Source: Desmonostoc vinosum HA7617-LM4 (lineage in GTDB: Bacteria; Cyanobacteriota; Cyanobacteriia; Cyanobacteriales; Nostocaceae). Taken from it: DNA of 56,899 bases. The DNA lies in NCBI GenBank assembly GCA_019359515.1, contig JAHHHC010000042.1:1-56899 (forward strand), written 5' to 3'. Both the position numbers and the translations under genes were made by a program. This document shows positions 46,127 through 53,976 of the stretch, one piece after another. The notes below the pieces were generated by a model, which worked only from the letters and a program-made list of their open reading frames with translations, had not been told where the DNA came from and ran no database searches. Positions within the stretch are counted from its first letter, which is position 1, and each line of letters opens with the position of its first letter.

Positions 46127-47191
46127 ATGAAATTAAATTTATTAGTAGTCAGTAGCACCTGTTTAACCGCAGCCATCATGAGTTTGAGTGGCGCAAGTGC
46201 TTCCGCCCAACTCACAATTAACAGTACAGGGACATTATCGGGTACTATTCAACTTCCCGCAATTAACCCCAATTTCAATAGAAGTGTGACTCGTGTTGAT
46301 ACAGATTCAAATGGCACTTACTCACGGAACATGGGTTCTAGAAGTAATCCTAATTATGTTCCGATTTACAAGTCAGAATATGTACAGATGAGAACCCGCA
46401 GTGATGGCAGTCTGCATTACTATGTTGATTTTAAAGGGATACCAGTTGTATCGTTCGATGGTATTGTCTCTTCACCTCTGCTCTCTGGTGGGGAATTGCA
46501 ACCCTACAAATACCAAGGAAGATTGGCAGGAACCAAATTTCAAGGTGTAGTTCAAGATGAATTTAACCTCACAAGAGCCTACTATACTGGCATTGTCACT
46601 GATCCAAAAACCGGCAACCAATATCAAGGTACTTTTGAACTCAACGGACAAGGGCCACGATACAGCGATCGCAATGGCGGCGCAAGTCCCACAGTCTTTG
46701 ATTTCAAATCTGATATACCAGGTTCCCCATCCGTCACATCCTTGACTATGACTAACTCTCCATTAACAAGGTTGACAATCAAAATTCCTGCAACTGCTAC
46801 TTTAATAACTCCCACGCCAGTAAGTGGTGGTAGTACGACTCCTCCCGCGCCAATAGTTGGTGGTGGCAGCACAACCCCTCCCGCGCCAGTCATTGGTGGT
46901 GGCAGTATACCAACTCCTGCGCCAGTCATTGGTGGTGGTACATCCAGCGTCACTACGCCGCAGGTATCGACTTCACCAATACCTACAACTAACACAAGTG
47001 AGTCTGATTCATTGCTCTCAACTACACCCAATATTGAGTTTAGTGGTAGTAATGGCACAGTCAATCAAGTGGTTACTAATTCTGCAAATCTTACTCAAGT
47101 TGCGTGTTCACAGGATAGTATCAATTGTGACACAAAATCCTCTTCGCCCAAGCAAGCGATCGGGCCTCGTAGTCGAGTGCTGTTACCCTAA
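46127..47191 (+). CDS. Secreted protein with Pro/Gly-rich repeats, function unknown
   Basis: A 354-residue protein: signal peptide (about 1-29, ending ASASAQ), a beta-rich domain (30-215) that I do not recognise, then three tandem 12-13-residue repeats of TPPAP(I/V)(V/I)GGGS type, a Ser/Thr-rich tail and a CSQDSINC pair. I start at ATG 46127, with an AAAGGAG ribosome site 10 bases upstream. Probably periplasmic or surface-located. It follows the porin on the same strand with 150 bases between. Confidence 0.75.
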   Translation: MKLNLLVVSSTCLTAAIMSLSGASASAQLTINSTGTLSGTIQLPAINPNFNRSVTRVDTDSNGTYSRNMGSRSNPNYVPIYKSEYVQMRTRSDGSLHYYVDFKGIPVVSFDGIVSSPLLSGGELQPYKYQGRLAGTKFQGVVQDEFNLTRAYYTGIVTDPKTGNQYQGTFELNGQGPRYSDRNGGASPTVFDFKSDIPGSPSVTSLTMTNSPLTRLTIKIPATATLITPTPVSGGSTTPPAPIVGGGSTTPPAPVIGGGSIPTPAPVIGGGTSSVTTPQVSTSPIPTTNTSESDSLLSTTPNIEFSGSNGTVNQVVTNSANLTQVACSQDSINCDTKSSSPKQAIGPRSRVLLP

Positions 47192-47605
47192 TATCAAAGG
47201 GATTGGGGAACTTGGGGCCCCCGAGGGGATTACTTTCAAGGGTAGGTTTTTCATATTCAGTCTGAAAAAGCCGTATTAATTCTCCATAAAAGTAACCGAA
47301 GAACCCGAATTATTTAATCCTTCCCACATTTTGGAATATTTTCCCAGTCCCCAGTTTTTATCTGGAACTCAAGCTAGGCAAAATGAAATCAATAATCATA
47401 GCTAGCTTAAAAACAAAATTTTAGTCAGGAAAGTTTTACCAGAAGTTCTTTGCGGCGGTTCCACTACCCAAACTTCCTTGAACTGGTATATTCTATCCTA
47501 ATTAATTTCTGGCTATACTAGTGGCTTAAGCCAATTGATTGAGCAATTTGGCAGGATTAATCAGAGCAAATCTAGATCAATCACATATTTTGTGAGTATA
47601 CGCTT
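47192..47605. other. Intergenic region
   Basis: A 414-base gap, AT-rich in its right half, with no gene, clear terminator or repeat family that I can identify. A short TTGGGGAACTTGGGGCCCCC block lies at 47200-47220. Confidence 0.45.
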
Positions 47606-48277
47606 ATGAAAGCAGAATTGATTGAATTAATAGCCAGAGTTCTTCAGGTCTTACGAATTAATATGAATTGGATGACCTGGAATTTATTTCTAGCTTTTAT
47701 ACCTTTGGCTTTAAGTGTTTGGCTGTTTCGCATCAGACGTCATCGTTCTTGGCTTTGGTGGCTAGGATTCTTAGCTTTCTTTGCATTCTTGCCGAATGCG
47801 CCTTATTTGTTGACTGATGTAATTCATCTTATAGACGATATCCGTAATATTCAATCTGTATGGATTATCACTTTAGTATTGATTCCTGTTTATCTGCTAG
47901 TAATTCTCGCGGGATTTGAAGCCTATGTAATATCCTTGATTAACTGGGGTTACTACTTACACCGCATTGGCAAAAGCCAATGGATTTTGCGGGTTGAATT
48001 AGCCACTCATGCTTTATGTGCTATTGGGATCTATTGGGGGCGATTTTTGCGTTTTAATAGTTGGGATTTTATTACCCAACCTGATGCCATTCTGACTAAA
48101 GGTGTAGAGGAAATTCTTGGTAAACAGCCATTAGTAATTATTGCTGTTACTTTTTTTGTACTGATTGGACTGTACTGGATTATGAAAAGAGTAACTCTGG
48201 GTTTTTTTCAGCAACCACAAAATAGCTACACTATAAATACACCGCAACCCAAATCTAACAATACCAATGTGGAATAA
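47606..48277 (+). CDS. DUF1361 family membrane protein
   Basis: A 223-residue integral membrane protein with six or seven hydrophobic segments. The family pattern is clear: WNLFLAFIPLALSVWLF, then FLPNAPYLLTDVIHL and RFLRFNSWD. DUF1361 proteins are found in many bacteria; function not established. Start ATG 47606, followed by further in-frame ATGs at 47663 and 47669. Last gene before the defence island; a terminator follows. Confidence 0.85.
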   Translation: MKAELIELIARVLQVLRINMNWMTWNLFLAFIPLALSVWLFRIRRHRSWLWWLGFLAFFAFLPNAPYLLTDVIHLIDDIRNIQSVWIITLVLIPVYLLVILAGFEAYVISLINWGYYLHRIGKSQWILRVELATHALCAIGIYWGRFLRFNSWDFITQPDAILTKGVEEILGKQPLVIIAVTFFVLIGLYWIMKRVTLGFFQQPQNSYTINTPQPKSNNTNVE

Positions 48278-48320
48278 TTAAAGCTTTTTACCAAAAAATC
48301 AATAATTTTGAAGTTTCATG

Positions 48321-48352
48321 ACCCTAATTTTTATAAATAATTGGGGTTATTT
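48321..48352 (+). terminator. Terminator after the DUF1361 gene
   Basis: ACCCTAATT and AATTGGGGT (with G-T pairs) surround TTTATAAAT and are followed by TATTTTTATT, 45 bases after the stop. The remaining 230 bases to hsdM show only a CAATGCATTG palindrome (48378). Confidence 0.65.
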
Positions 48353-48581
48353 TTATTCAGGCGATTTTTCCGATACAATGCATTGCATTAAAATTGTCAC
48401 GATTAAACGCCACTGATCATTTAAACGTAAGGAACTGGCATACTTAGCTTGAGTCTAATCATCCACTTTCTTTTGTTAGTACATAAATACTATATTGCCT
48501 GCAATTATTATCGAGTATAAAATGTGAGACTGCGCTGCTCACGCTTGTTACTAGCACTCTATCAGATAAGACAAACACAAC

Positions 48582-50120
48582 ATGATCTCAGGGGAAATTA
48601 AAAGTCAAATAGATAAAATCTGGGATGCCTTCTGGTCGGGTGGTATCTCCAATCCCCTCGAAGTCATTGAGCAAATTACTTACTTGCTGTTTCTGCGTCG
48701 CCTTGACGACCTGCATACCCTGGAAGAGAACAAAGCTAATCGACTCAAGCGCCCGATGGAGCGCCGGATTTTTCCAGAGGGTGAAGATATTAAGGGACGT
48801 GCTTACGATGATTTGCGTTGGTCGCGGTTCAAGCACTTTGCAGCGTTGGAGATGTTTGCTGTAGTCAATAATCATGTTTTCCCCTTCCTGCGGACTTTGG
48901 GAGGGGATGAATCGACTTACGCGCACCACATGAAGGATGCCCGCTTCACGATTCCGACACCTGCCCTATTGTCTAAGGTGGTGGATTTGCTGGATGGTGT
49001 ACCGATGGAAGACCGGGACACCAAAGGCGACCTCTACGAATATATGTTGGGTAAGATTGCCTCGGCTGGACAAAATGGACAGTTTCGCACGCCGCGCCAC
49101 ATTATTAGGCTGATGGTGGAACTGACCGCACCAAATCCGGGGGATGTAATATGTGACCCGGCTAGTGGTACTTGCGGCTATCTCGTGGCTGCTAATGAAT
49201 ACGTGCGATCGCATCACCCGGAAATTCTGCGCGATGCCAAGCTAAAGGAACACTTTCACCATCAGATGTTTCACGGGTTTGACTTTGATAATACCATGCT
49301 CCGTATTGGCAGTATGAATATGCTCCTGCATGGGGTGGAAAACCCGGATGTGCGTTATAAAGACTCGCTAGCAGAGGAGCATTCTGGTGATGAAGAAGCT
49401 TATACCCTTGTCCTGGCTAATCCGCCTTTTGCTGGGTCATTGGACTATGAAAACACGGCTAAGGACTTGCAGGCGATTGTCAAAACTAAGAAGACTGAGT
49501 TACTATTTGTTGCTCTGTTTTTAAGATTGCTCAAGCCTGGGGGACGGGCGGCGGTGATTGTGCCGGATGGGGTGCTTTTTGGTTCTTCTAAGGCACATAA
49601 GGAACTGCGCCGCTTGTTGGTGGAGGAGCAGAAGCTTGATGCTGTGATATCTCTGCCGGGTGGTGTGTTTAAGCCCTACGCGGGTGTTTCTACGGCAATT
49701 TTGCTATTTACTAAAACTAACTCTGGTGGAACTGATTTTGTTTGGTTCTACGATGTGGATGCTGACGGCTGGAGTTTGGACGATAAAAGAACGCCTTTAC
49801 TTGCTGATGACAAACTAGGCCCTGTACCTGCTGCCCAGTTAACAGCAGAGGAGCATACTAAGAATAATCTGCCGGATGTGTTGACTCGTTGGCAATTGCG
49901 AAATACTACAGAACCAGAGCAACCCCGCACGGCTCAGAGTTTTTGTGTACCCAAGGTTGATATTGCTACTCAGGGATATGACCTCAGCCTGAATCGTTAC
50001 AAGGAAGTGGTGCATGAAGAGGTAGAACACCGCGCACCTAAAGATATCCTTGCTGATTTGGCAAAGCTGGAAGCGGAGATTCAGCAGGGAATGAAGGAAT
50101 TAGGGGCATTGTTAAAATAG
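48582..50120 (+). CDS. hsdM: Type I restriction-modification methyltransferase subunit
   Basis: The 512-residue N6-adenine methyltransferase subunit of a type I system. An N-terminal helical HsdM_N domain (about 1-130; LLFLRRLDDL, RWSRFKHF) leads to the SAM-binding DPASGT loop (D192) and the catalytic NPPF (280-283). The helical C terminus (RTAQSFCVPKVDIATQGYDL onward) contacts HsdS. The last 195 bases exist again, diverged, just before hsdS (52609-52803). No hsdR is found in the window, so only methylation can be inferred here. Confidence 0.95.
   Translation: MISGEIKSQIDKIWDAFWSGGISNPLEVIEQITYLLFLRRLDDLHTLEENKANRLKRPMERRIFPEGEDIKGRAYDDLRWSRFKHFAALEMFAVVNNHVFPFLRTLGGDESTYAHHMKDARFTIPTPALLSKVVDLLDGVPMEDRDTKGDLYEYMLGKIASAGQNGQFRTPRHIIRLMVELTAPNPGDVICDPASGTCGYLVAANEYVRSHHPEILRDAKLKEHFHHQMFHGFDFDNTMLRIGSMNMLLHGVENPDVRYKDSLAEEHSGDEEAYTLVLANPPFAGSLDYENTAKDLQAIVKTKKTELLFVALFLRLLKPGGRAAVIVPDGVLFGSSKAHKELRRLLVEEQKLDAVISLPGGVFKPYAGVSTAILLFTKTNSGGTDFVWFYDVDADGWSLDDKRTPLLADDKLGPVPAAQLTAEEHTKNNLPDVLTRWQLRNTTEPEQPRTAQSFCVPKVDIATQGYDLSLNRYKEVVHEEVEHRAPKDILADLAKLEAEIQQGMKELGALLK
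49926..50120 (+). repeat. Direct repeat, copy 1 (hsdM 3' end)
   Basis: About 195 bases starting CGCACGGCTCAGAG. Similar to 52609-52803 in sequence and in reading frame, with mostly synonymous differences. The two copies bracket a 2.7-kb cassette. Confidence 0.9.
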
Positions 50121-50136
50121 TTAATACAAGCGGTTT

Positions 50137-50778
50137 ATGGGAGAAATAGCCATGACAGTTGCAAGTGCTAAAAAAATGACTTTTGAGGAATTTCTTCAAT
50201 TTGATGACGGTACGGATACTTTATATGAATTGGAGAATGGAGAATTAATTCAAATGCCTTTTGAAAGTGAGCTAAATCGGCGAATAGCGATGTTTTTATT
50301 AATCTATTTTTCTAAATTAGGTATTCCCTATTACCGCTTGAGTATGAAAACAGAAATTGCTGTAAATAGTCGTATGGCGGGGGTGCGTGTGCCTGATTTG
50401 GTGGTGTTTTCGGAAGAGTTGGCGATCGCAATGCAAGAAGCTACGCGATCGCTAATTTTAATGGATATGCCGCCGCCTCTGTTGGTGGTTGAGGTAGTGA
50501 GTCAGTGCGTTGCGCGGGTTCCCCGCGTTGAAGCAACTGACGAACCCGTAAGGGTGAGTGCGAATCAGGAAAATCGGGATTATCGCTATAAGCGTTCGGA
50601 GTATGCAGCGCGAGGGGTTGCTGAGTATTGGATTGTCGATCCTATTGCCCAAAAGGTGACGGTTTTGGAATGGGTAGAGGGATTTTATGATGAGCGAGTT
50701 TATCAGGGAGAAAGTGCGATCGCTTCTTCAATTTTTGCTAATCTTCAGTTAACTGCGGCTGAAGTCTTGCAAGGATAA
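50137..50778 (+). CDS. Uma2-family nuclease-like protein, copy 1
   Basis: A 213-residue Uma2 (DUF820) protein of the PD-(D/E)XK superfamily. Core motifs: MTFEEFLQFDDGTDTLYELENGELIQ, RVPDLVVFSEE, LLVVEVVS and EYWIVDPIAQKVTVLEW. Between VVEVVS and ENRDYRYKRSEYA lies an unusual insert of about 20 residues (QCVARVPRVEATDEPVRVSA) encoded by a hairpin repeat. The usual family sequence goes almost directly from one to the other. ATG 50152 is an alternative start. Near-identical to the following gene. Confidence 0.85.
   Translation: MGEIAMTVASAKKMTFEEFLQFDDGTDTLYELENGELIQMPFESELNRRIAMFLLIYFSKLGIPYYRLSMKTEIAVNSRMAGVRVPDLVVFSEELAIAMQEATRSLILMDMPPPLLVVEVVSQCVARVPRVEATDEPVRVSANQENRDYRYKRSEYAARGVAEYWIVDPIAQKVTVLEWVEGFYDERVYQGESAIASSIFANLQLTAAEVLQG
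50501..50541. repeat. Hairpin repeat inside Uma2 copy 1
   Basis: GTCAGTGCGTTGCGCGGG and CCGCGTTGAAGCAACTGAC arms around TTCC. Same family as 19672, 28325 and 33534. A short ACCCGTAAGGGT stem follows (50544-50556). Confidence 0.75.
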
Positions 50779-50798
50779 ATAATTAATACAAGCGGTTT

Positions 50799-51443
50799 AT
50801 GGGAGAAATAGACATGACAGTTGCAAGTGCTAAAAAAATGACTTTTGAGGAATTTCTTCAATTTGATGACGGTACGGATACTTTATATGAATTGGAGAAT
50901 GGGGAATTAATTCAAATGCCTTTTGAAAGTGAGCTAAATCGGCGAATAGCGATGTTTTTAGTTGCCTATTTTCTTAAATTAAGTATTCCCTATTATCGCT
51001 TGAGTATGAAAACAGAAATTGCTGTAAATAGTCGTATGGTAGGGGTACGTGTGCCTGATTTGGTGGTGTTTTCGGAAGAGTTGGCGATCGCAATGCAAGA
51101 AGCTACGCGATCGCTAATTTTGATGGATATGCCGCCGCCTCTGTTGGTGGTTGAGGTGGTGAGTCAGTGCGTTGCGCGGGTTCCCCGCGTTGAAGCAACT
51201 GACGAACCCGTAAGGGTAAGTCCGAATCAGGAAAATCGGGATTATCGCTATAAGCGTTCTGAGTATGCAGCGCGGGGAATTGCTGAGTATTGGATTGTTG
51301 ATCCAATTGCCCAAAAGGTGACGGTTTTGGAATGGGTTGAGGGTTTTTATGAGGAGCAGGTGTATGTGGGAGATCAGGCGATCGCTTCACTGGTATTTGC
51401 CGATCTCAAGTTGACTGCTGCTCAAGTTTTACAGTGCCATTAA
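50799..51443 (+). CDS. Uma2-family nuclease-like protein, copy 2
   Basis: A 214-residue tandem duplicate of the gene before it. About nine residues in ten are identical, including the hairpin-encoded insert, and the upstream bases (AATACAAGCGGTTTATGGG) are also duplicated. Differences gather in the third and last sixth of the protein (VAYFLKLSIPYYRL; EEQVYVGDQAIASLVFADLK). Catalytic-type residues of the fold (PDLVV, VVEVV) are present in both. In many cyanobacteria Uma2 genes are multiplied in this way; role not established. Confidence 0.85.
   Translation: MGEIDMTVASAKKMTFEEFLQFDDGTDTLYELENGELIQMPFESELNRRIAMFLVAYFLKLSIPYYRLSMKTEIAVNSRMVGVRVPDLVVFSEELAIAMQEATRSLILMDMPPPLLVVEVVSQCVARVPRVEATDEPVRVSPNQENRDYRYKRSEYAARGIAEYWIVDPIAQKVTVLEWVEGFYEEQVYVGDQAIASLVFADLKLTAAQVLQCH
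51163..51203. repeat. Hairpin repeat inside Uma2 copy 2
   Basis: Identical arms and loop to 50501-50541, so the insertion came before the gene duplication. Confidence 0.75.
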
Positions 51444-51452
51444 AAGGATTAA

Positions 51453-51668
51453 ATGAGTCAAGAACAGCTACAAGAATTGATGAATCAAACGAAAAACCTC
51501 TCAAACTCAGCACGGCTGAGGTTAATTAGCCACCTGCTGGCAGAAGTGAGACGAGCGCCGGAGTCAACAAGAGAAGCAGCGATCGCTCGAATTCGTCAAC
51601 GTTGGGAGATATTGCCGATTCAGTCGAGTAGTCAAGTGCAAGAGTGGAAGGAACAAGGGCGACCTTAA
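51453..51668 (+). CDS. Small helical protein, likely antitoxin of a lost PIN toxin
   Basis: A 71-residue, helical, arginine-rich protein (EELMNQTKN-like start, then SARLRLISHLLAEVRRAPES and IRQRWEILPIQ). It has no family I can name. Its stop codon overlaps the start of a PIN-domain remnant (TAATG at 51666-51670), the arrangement of a VapBC-type antitoxin and toxin. The antitoxin assignment rests on this context only. It follows Uma2 copy 2 by 9 bases. Confidence 0.6.
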   Translation: MSQEQLQELMNQTKNLSNSARLRLISHLLAEVRRAPESTREAAIARIRQRWEILPIQSSSQVQEWKEQGRP

Positions 51669-51736
51669 TGGTGATTGATACGATGGTTTTTGTGTATGCT
51701 TTGTTGCGTGTTGAATTGCGATCGCGTATTCTCTAA
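51668..51736 (+). pseudogene. Truncated PIN-domain toxin
   Basis: Only 22 codons remain: MVIDTMVFVYALLRVELRSR then IL and stop. The start MVIDTMVFVYALL, with the first catalytic aspartate (D4), is typical of PIN-domain (VapC-like) proteins of about 130 residues. The rest is missing, after a CGATCGCG site. The product cannot be an active nuclease. Confidence 0.65.
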
Positions 51737-51776
51737 TGCTATCTACATATAAGTTATATTATTGAAATTCCAAATT

Positions 51777-52130
51777 ATGCAAATTACTTTAGACATACCT
51801 CATGAGATTGCTCGGAATTTAGAATCTCGCAAGTCAGATTTACCGCAGATTTTGGCTCTAGGATTGCGAGAAATTACGGCTAATCCTTCTACAGGTTTTT
51901 CTGGACTGACTGAAGTTTTAGAGTTTTTAGCAAAGTTACCATCTCCTCAAGAAATTTTAGCTCTTCGTCTTTCGCCTATGGTTCAAGCTGAAATTGAATC
52001 TCTTTTAGACAAAAATCGTACTCAAGGTTTAGATGAAAGCGATCGCTGTCTGTGGCAACATTATGAGTTTATTGAGCATTTGGTACGTCTTGCTAAAGCT
52101 CAAGCTCTGCTCAAGTTAAAGTTATTTTAG
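51777..52130 (+). CDS. Small conserved-looking protein, possibly antitoxin-like
   Basis: A 117-residue protein starting MQITLDIPHEIARNLESRKS, with the beta strand plus helix of small prevent-host-death-like or RHH-like proteins, then LPQILALGLREI and a helical C-terminal half (PQEILALRLSPMVQAEIESL and HYEFIEHLVRLAKAQALLKL). Related proteins are often found beside toxin genes in cyanobacteria, but no toxin gene follows here. The frame is open to 51762; ATG 51777 is chosen. Function not known. Confidence 0.65.
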   Translation: MQITLDIPHEIARNLESRKSDLPQILALGLREITANPSTGFSGLTEVLEFLAKLPSPQEILALRLSPMVQAEIESLLDKNRTQGLDESDRCLWQHYEFIEHLVRLAKAQALLKLKLF

Positions 52131-52155
52131 ATTTAAATTTATTGGTAGGTTTGAT

Positions 52156-52365
52156 ATGGTTCCATCTGAATTGTTAACTTATTTAAGAAAGCTAAACAAT
52201 GCGGATAAGTTGTATGTTATCCAAGTGCTTGTTTCTGAGTTGGCACAAAAAGAAGAGGACTTAATTAAGGAAAATCAAAGTTATCCTGTTTGGTCGCCTT
52301 ATGATGCGTTCGAGGCGGCTGATGTGATGCTAAAGGTGCTGGAGGATTCTAAATCGAAACAATAA
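52156..52365 (+). CDS. Small hypothetical protein, 69 residues
   Basis: MVPSELLTYLRKLNNADKLY and further helical sequence, with an acidic centre (AQKEEDLIKENQSYPVWSPYD) and a C-terminal helix EAADVMLKVLEDSKSK. This layout resembles small antitoxin-like proteins found before retropepsin-like genes in cyanobacteria, and a retropepsin remnant starts 3 bases after its stop. No catalytic motif. Confidence 0.55.
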   Translation: MVPSELLTYLRKLNNADKLYVIQVLVSELAQKEEDLIKENQSYPVWSPYDAFEAADVMLKVLEDSKSKQ

Positions 52366-52367
52366 TA

Positions 52368-52520
52368 ATGAGTGAGATTAACCGATATTCTTATATTTCT
52401 ACTGATGTGGCATTAGGTGAGGCTAGTTTCCGTCCAATTTTACCACTTTGTTTATATCATCAGCAAAATTCTGTCATGGTATCTGGATTATTGGATACTG
52501 GTGCAATGAAGAATTTTTAG
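52368..52520 (+). pseudogene. Truncated retropepsin-like aspartic protease
   Basis: A 50-codon frame ending MVSGLLDTGAMKNF and stop. LLDTGA is the active-site start of clan AA retropepsin-like proteins, which continue for another 60-80 residues. Here the frame stops five codons later. Closely follows the previous small gene, so the two were probably one operon. Confidence 0.6.
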
Positions 52521-52527
52521 AATAATC

Positions 52528-52803
52528 ATGAATGTAAATATAGGTGTTGAGGATGTTGGAATCACCAGTTGGTCACTAATTGCTTTGGGTGACATTTTCG
52601 AGCGATCGCGCACGGCTCAAAGTTTTTGTGTACCAAAGGTTGATATTGCTACTCAGGGATATGACCTCAGTTTGAATCGTTACAAGGAAGTGGTGCATGA
52701 AGAGGTGGAACATCTCGCACCTAAAGACATCCTGGCTAATTTGGCAAAGTTAGAGGTGGAAATTCAACAGGGGATGGAGAAATTGGAGGGATTGTTGAGA
52801 TGA
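52528..52803 (+). pseudogene. Second 3' end of hsdM, fused to unrelated upstream sequence
   Basis: A 91-codon frame. The first 28 residues (MNVNIGVEDVGITSWSLIAL...) are unrelated to HsdM. From RTAQSFCVPKVDIATQGYDL to the end it matches the last 64 residues of the intact HsdM with about ten changes. Its TGA overlaps the hsdS start (ATGA), the usual coupling of hsdM to hsdS, so this copy is probably the original 3' end. Confidence 0.85.
52609..52803 (+). repeat. Direct repeat, copy 2 (old hsdM 3' end)
   Basis: Begins in a GCGATCGCGCACGGCTC stretch and runs to the TGA that overlaps hsdS. Recombination with copy 1 would remove the cassette and leave a complete hsdM-hsdS operon. Confidence 0.88.
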
Positions 52804-53975
52804 GTAGCTGGACACATCAACCAATTTGCTCATTAGGCACAGTTGTTACAGGTTCAACTCCTAAAACGTCTGAAGCTCACTTATACGGGGGCGACATTCC
52901 ATTCGTTACACCTGCTGAACTTGACAAATTTGCACCTGTTATAACTGCTGCAAGAACATTAAGTGAAATTGGTGGGAGCGAGGCGCGTTTGCTTCCTGAA
53001 GGAACTGTTATGGTTTGCTGCATTGGCTCACTTGGAAAAATTGGAATCGCTGGTCGGACAGTTGCCACCAATCAGCAAATTAACTCTGTGGTGTTCGATA
53101 CACGACTTGTTTTGCCCCGATTCGGGTTTTATGCCTGTCGCCGCCTGAAATCGAAACTGGTGACAATGGCTCCTGCAACAACAGTTGCGATCGTCAACAA
53201 GTCCAAGTTTGAGCAGCTTGAAATTCCAGTACCTCCCTTGGAAGAGCAGAGGCGGATTGCAGAGATACTTGATCGCGCCCAGTATCTCATATCTAAACGA
53301 CGGGAAGCGATCGCTCAACTCGACACCCTCACCCAAACCATCTTTATAGAAATGTTCGGCGATCCAGTTACGAATCCGAAGGGTTGGGAAGTTAGAAAGA
53401 TGAATGAATGTGCTGAAAGGATTCAAATTGGCCCATTTGGTACACAACTGCATGAAGAAGATTACATTGATAATGGCATTCCATTGGTCAATCCAACGCA
53501 TATTCAAGATGGAAAAATATTTGCTAACACATCTTTTTCGATTTCCAATGAAAAGCATCAACAGCTTGGTCAATATCATCTTGAAGTTGATGATGTAATT
53601 TTAGGACGAAGGGGAGAAATGGGACGCTGTGCAATTGTCTCCAAAAATGAACATGAATGGCTCTGTGGAACTGGTAGCTTATTTATTCGACCAACGAACA
53701 CACTAATAAATTCAGTTTATTTGTTTTCTATTTTATCTAATCAATCAATCAAGAAATATTTAGAAAAAGCTTCGCAAGGAGTCACAATGGCTAATTTAAA
53801 TAAAACAATTGTTAGCCAAATCCCTGTGGTTCTTCCGCCCTTGTCTCTTCAACAAAAATTTGCCTACCATGTTGAATCTGTAGAAAAACTCAAAGTAGCA
53901 CACCGCGCCTCACTATCAGAACTCAACACGCTTTTTACTTCCCTCCAACATCGTGCATTCCGAGGAGAATTATGA
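52800..53975 (+). CDS. hsdS: Type I restriction-modification specificity subunit
   Basis: The 391-residue DNA-recognition subunit. Two target-recognition domains (about 5-140 and 200-345) are separated and followed by conserved helical spacers; the central one contains PLEEQRRIAEILDRAQYLIS, the second PLSLQQKFAYHVESVEKLKV. The halves differ in sequence, so the target is expected to be bipartite and asymmetric; it cannot be read from the sequence. Start ATG 52800 overlaps the stop of the hsdM-like frame. The ATPase gene begins 1 base after its stop. Confidence 0.93.
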   Translation: MSSWTHQPICSLGTVVTGSTPKTSEAHLYGGDIPFVTPAELDKFAPVITAARTLSEIGGSEARLLPEGTVMVCCIGSLGKIGIAGRTVATNQQINSVVFDTRLVLPRFGFYACRRLKSKLVTMAPATTVAIVNKSKFEQLEIPVPPLEEQRRIAEILDRAQYLISKRREAIAQLDTLTQTIFIEMFGDPVTNPKGWEVRKMNECAERIQIGPFGTQLHEEDYIDNGIPLVNPTHIQDGKIFANTSFSISNEKHQQLGQYHLEVDDVILGRRGEMGRCAIVSKNEHEWLCGTGSLFIRPTNTLINSVYLFSILSNQSIKKYLEKASQGVTMANLNKTIVSQIPVVLPPLSLQQKFAYHVESVEKLKVAHRASLSELNTLFTSLQHRAFRGEL

Positions 53976-53976
53976 C

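Noticed and set aside
51103-51390. Minus-strand frame opposite Uma2 copy 2
   Set aside because: It is a shadow of the coding strand; the same kind of frame occurs opposite copy 1.
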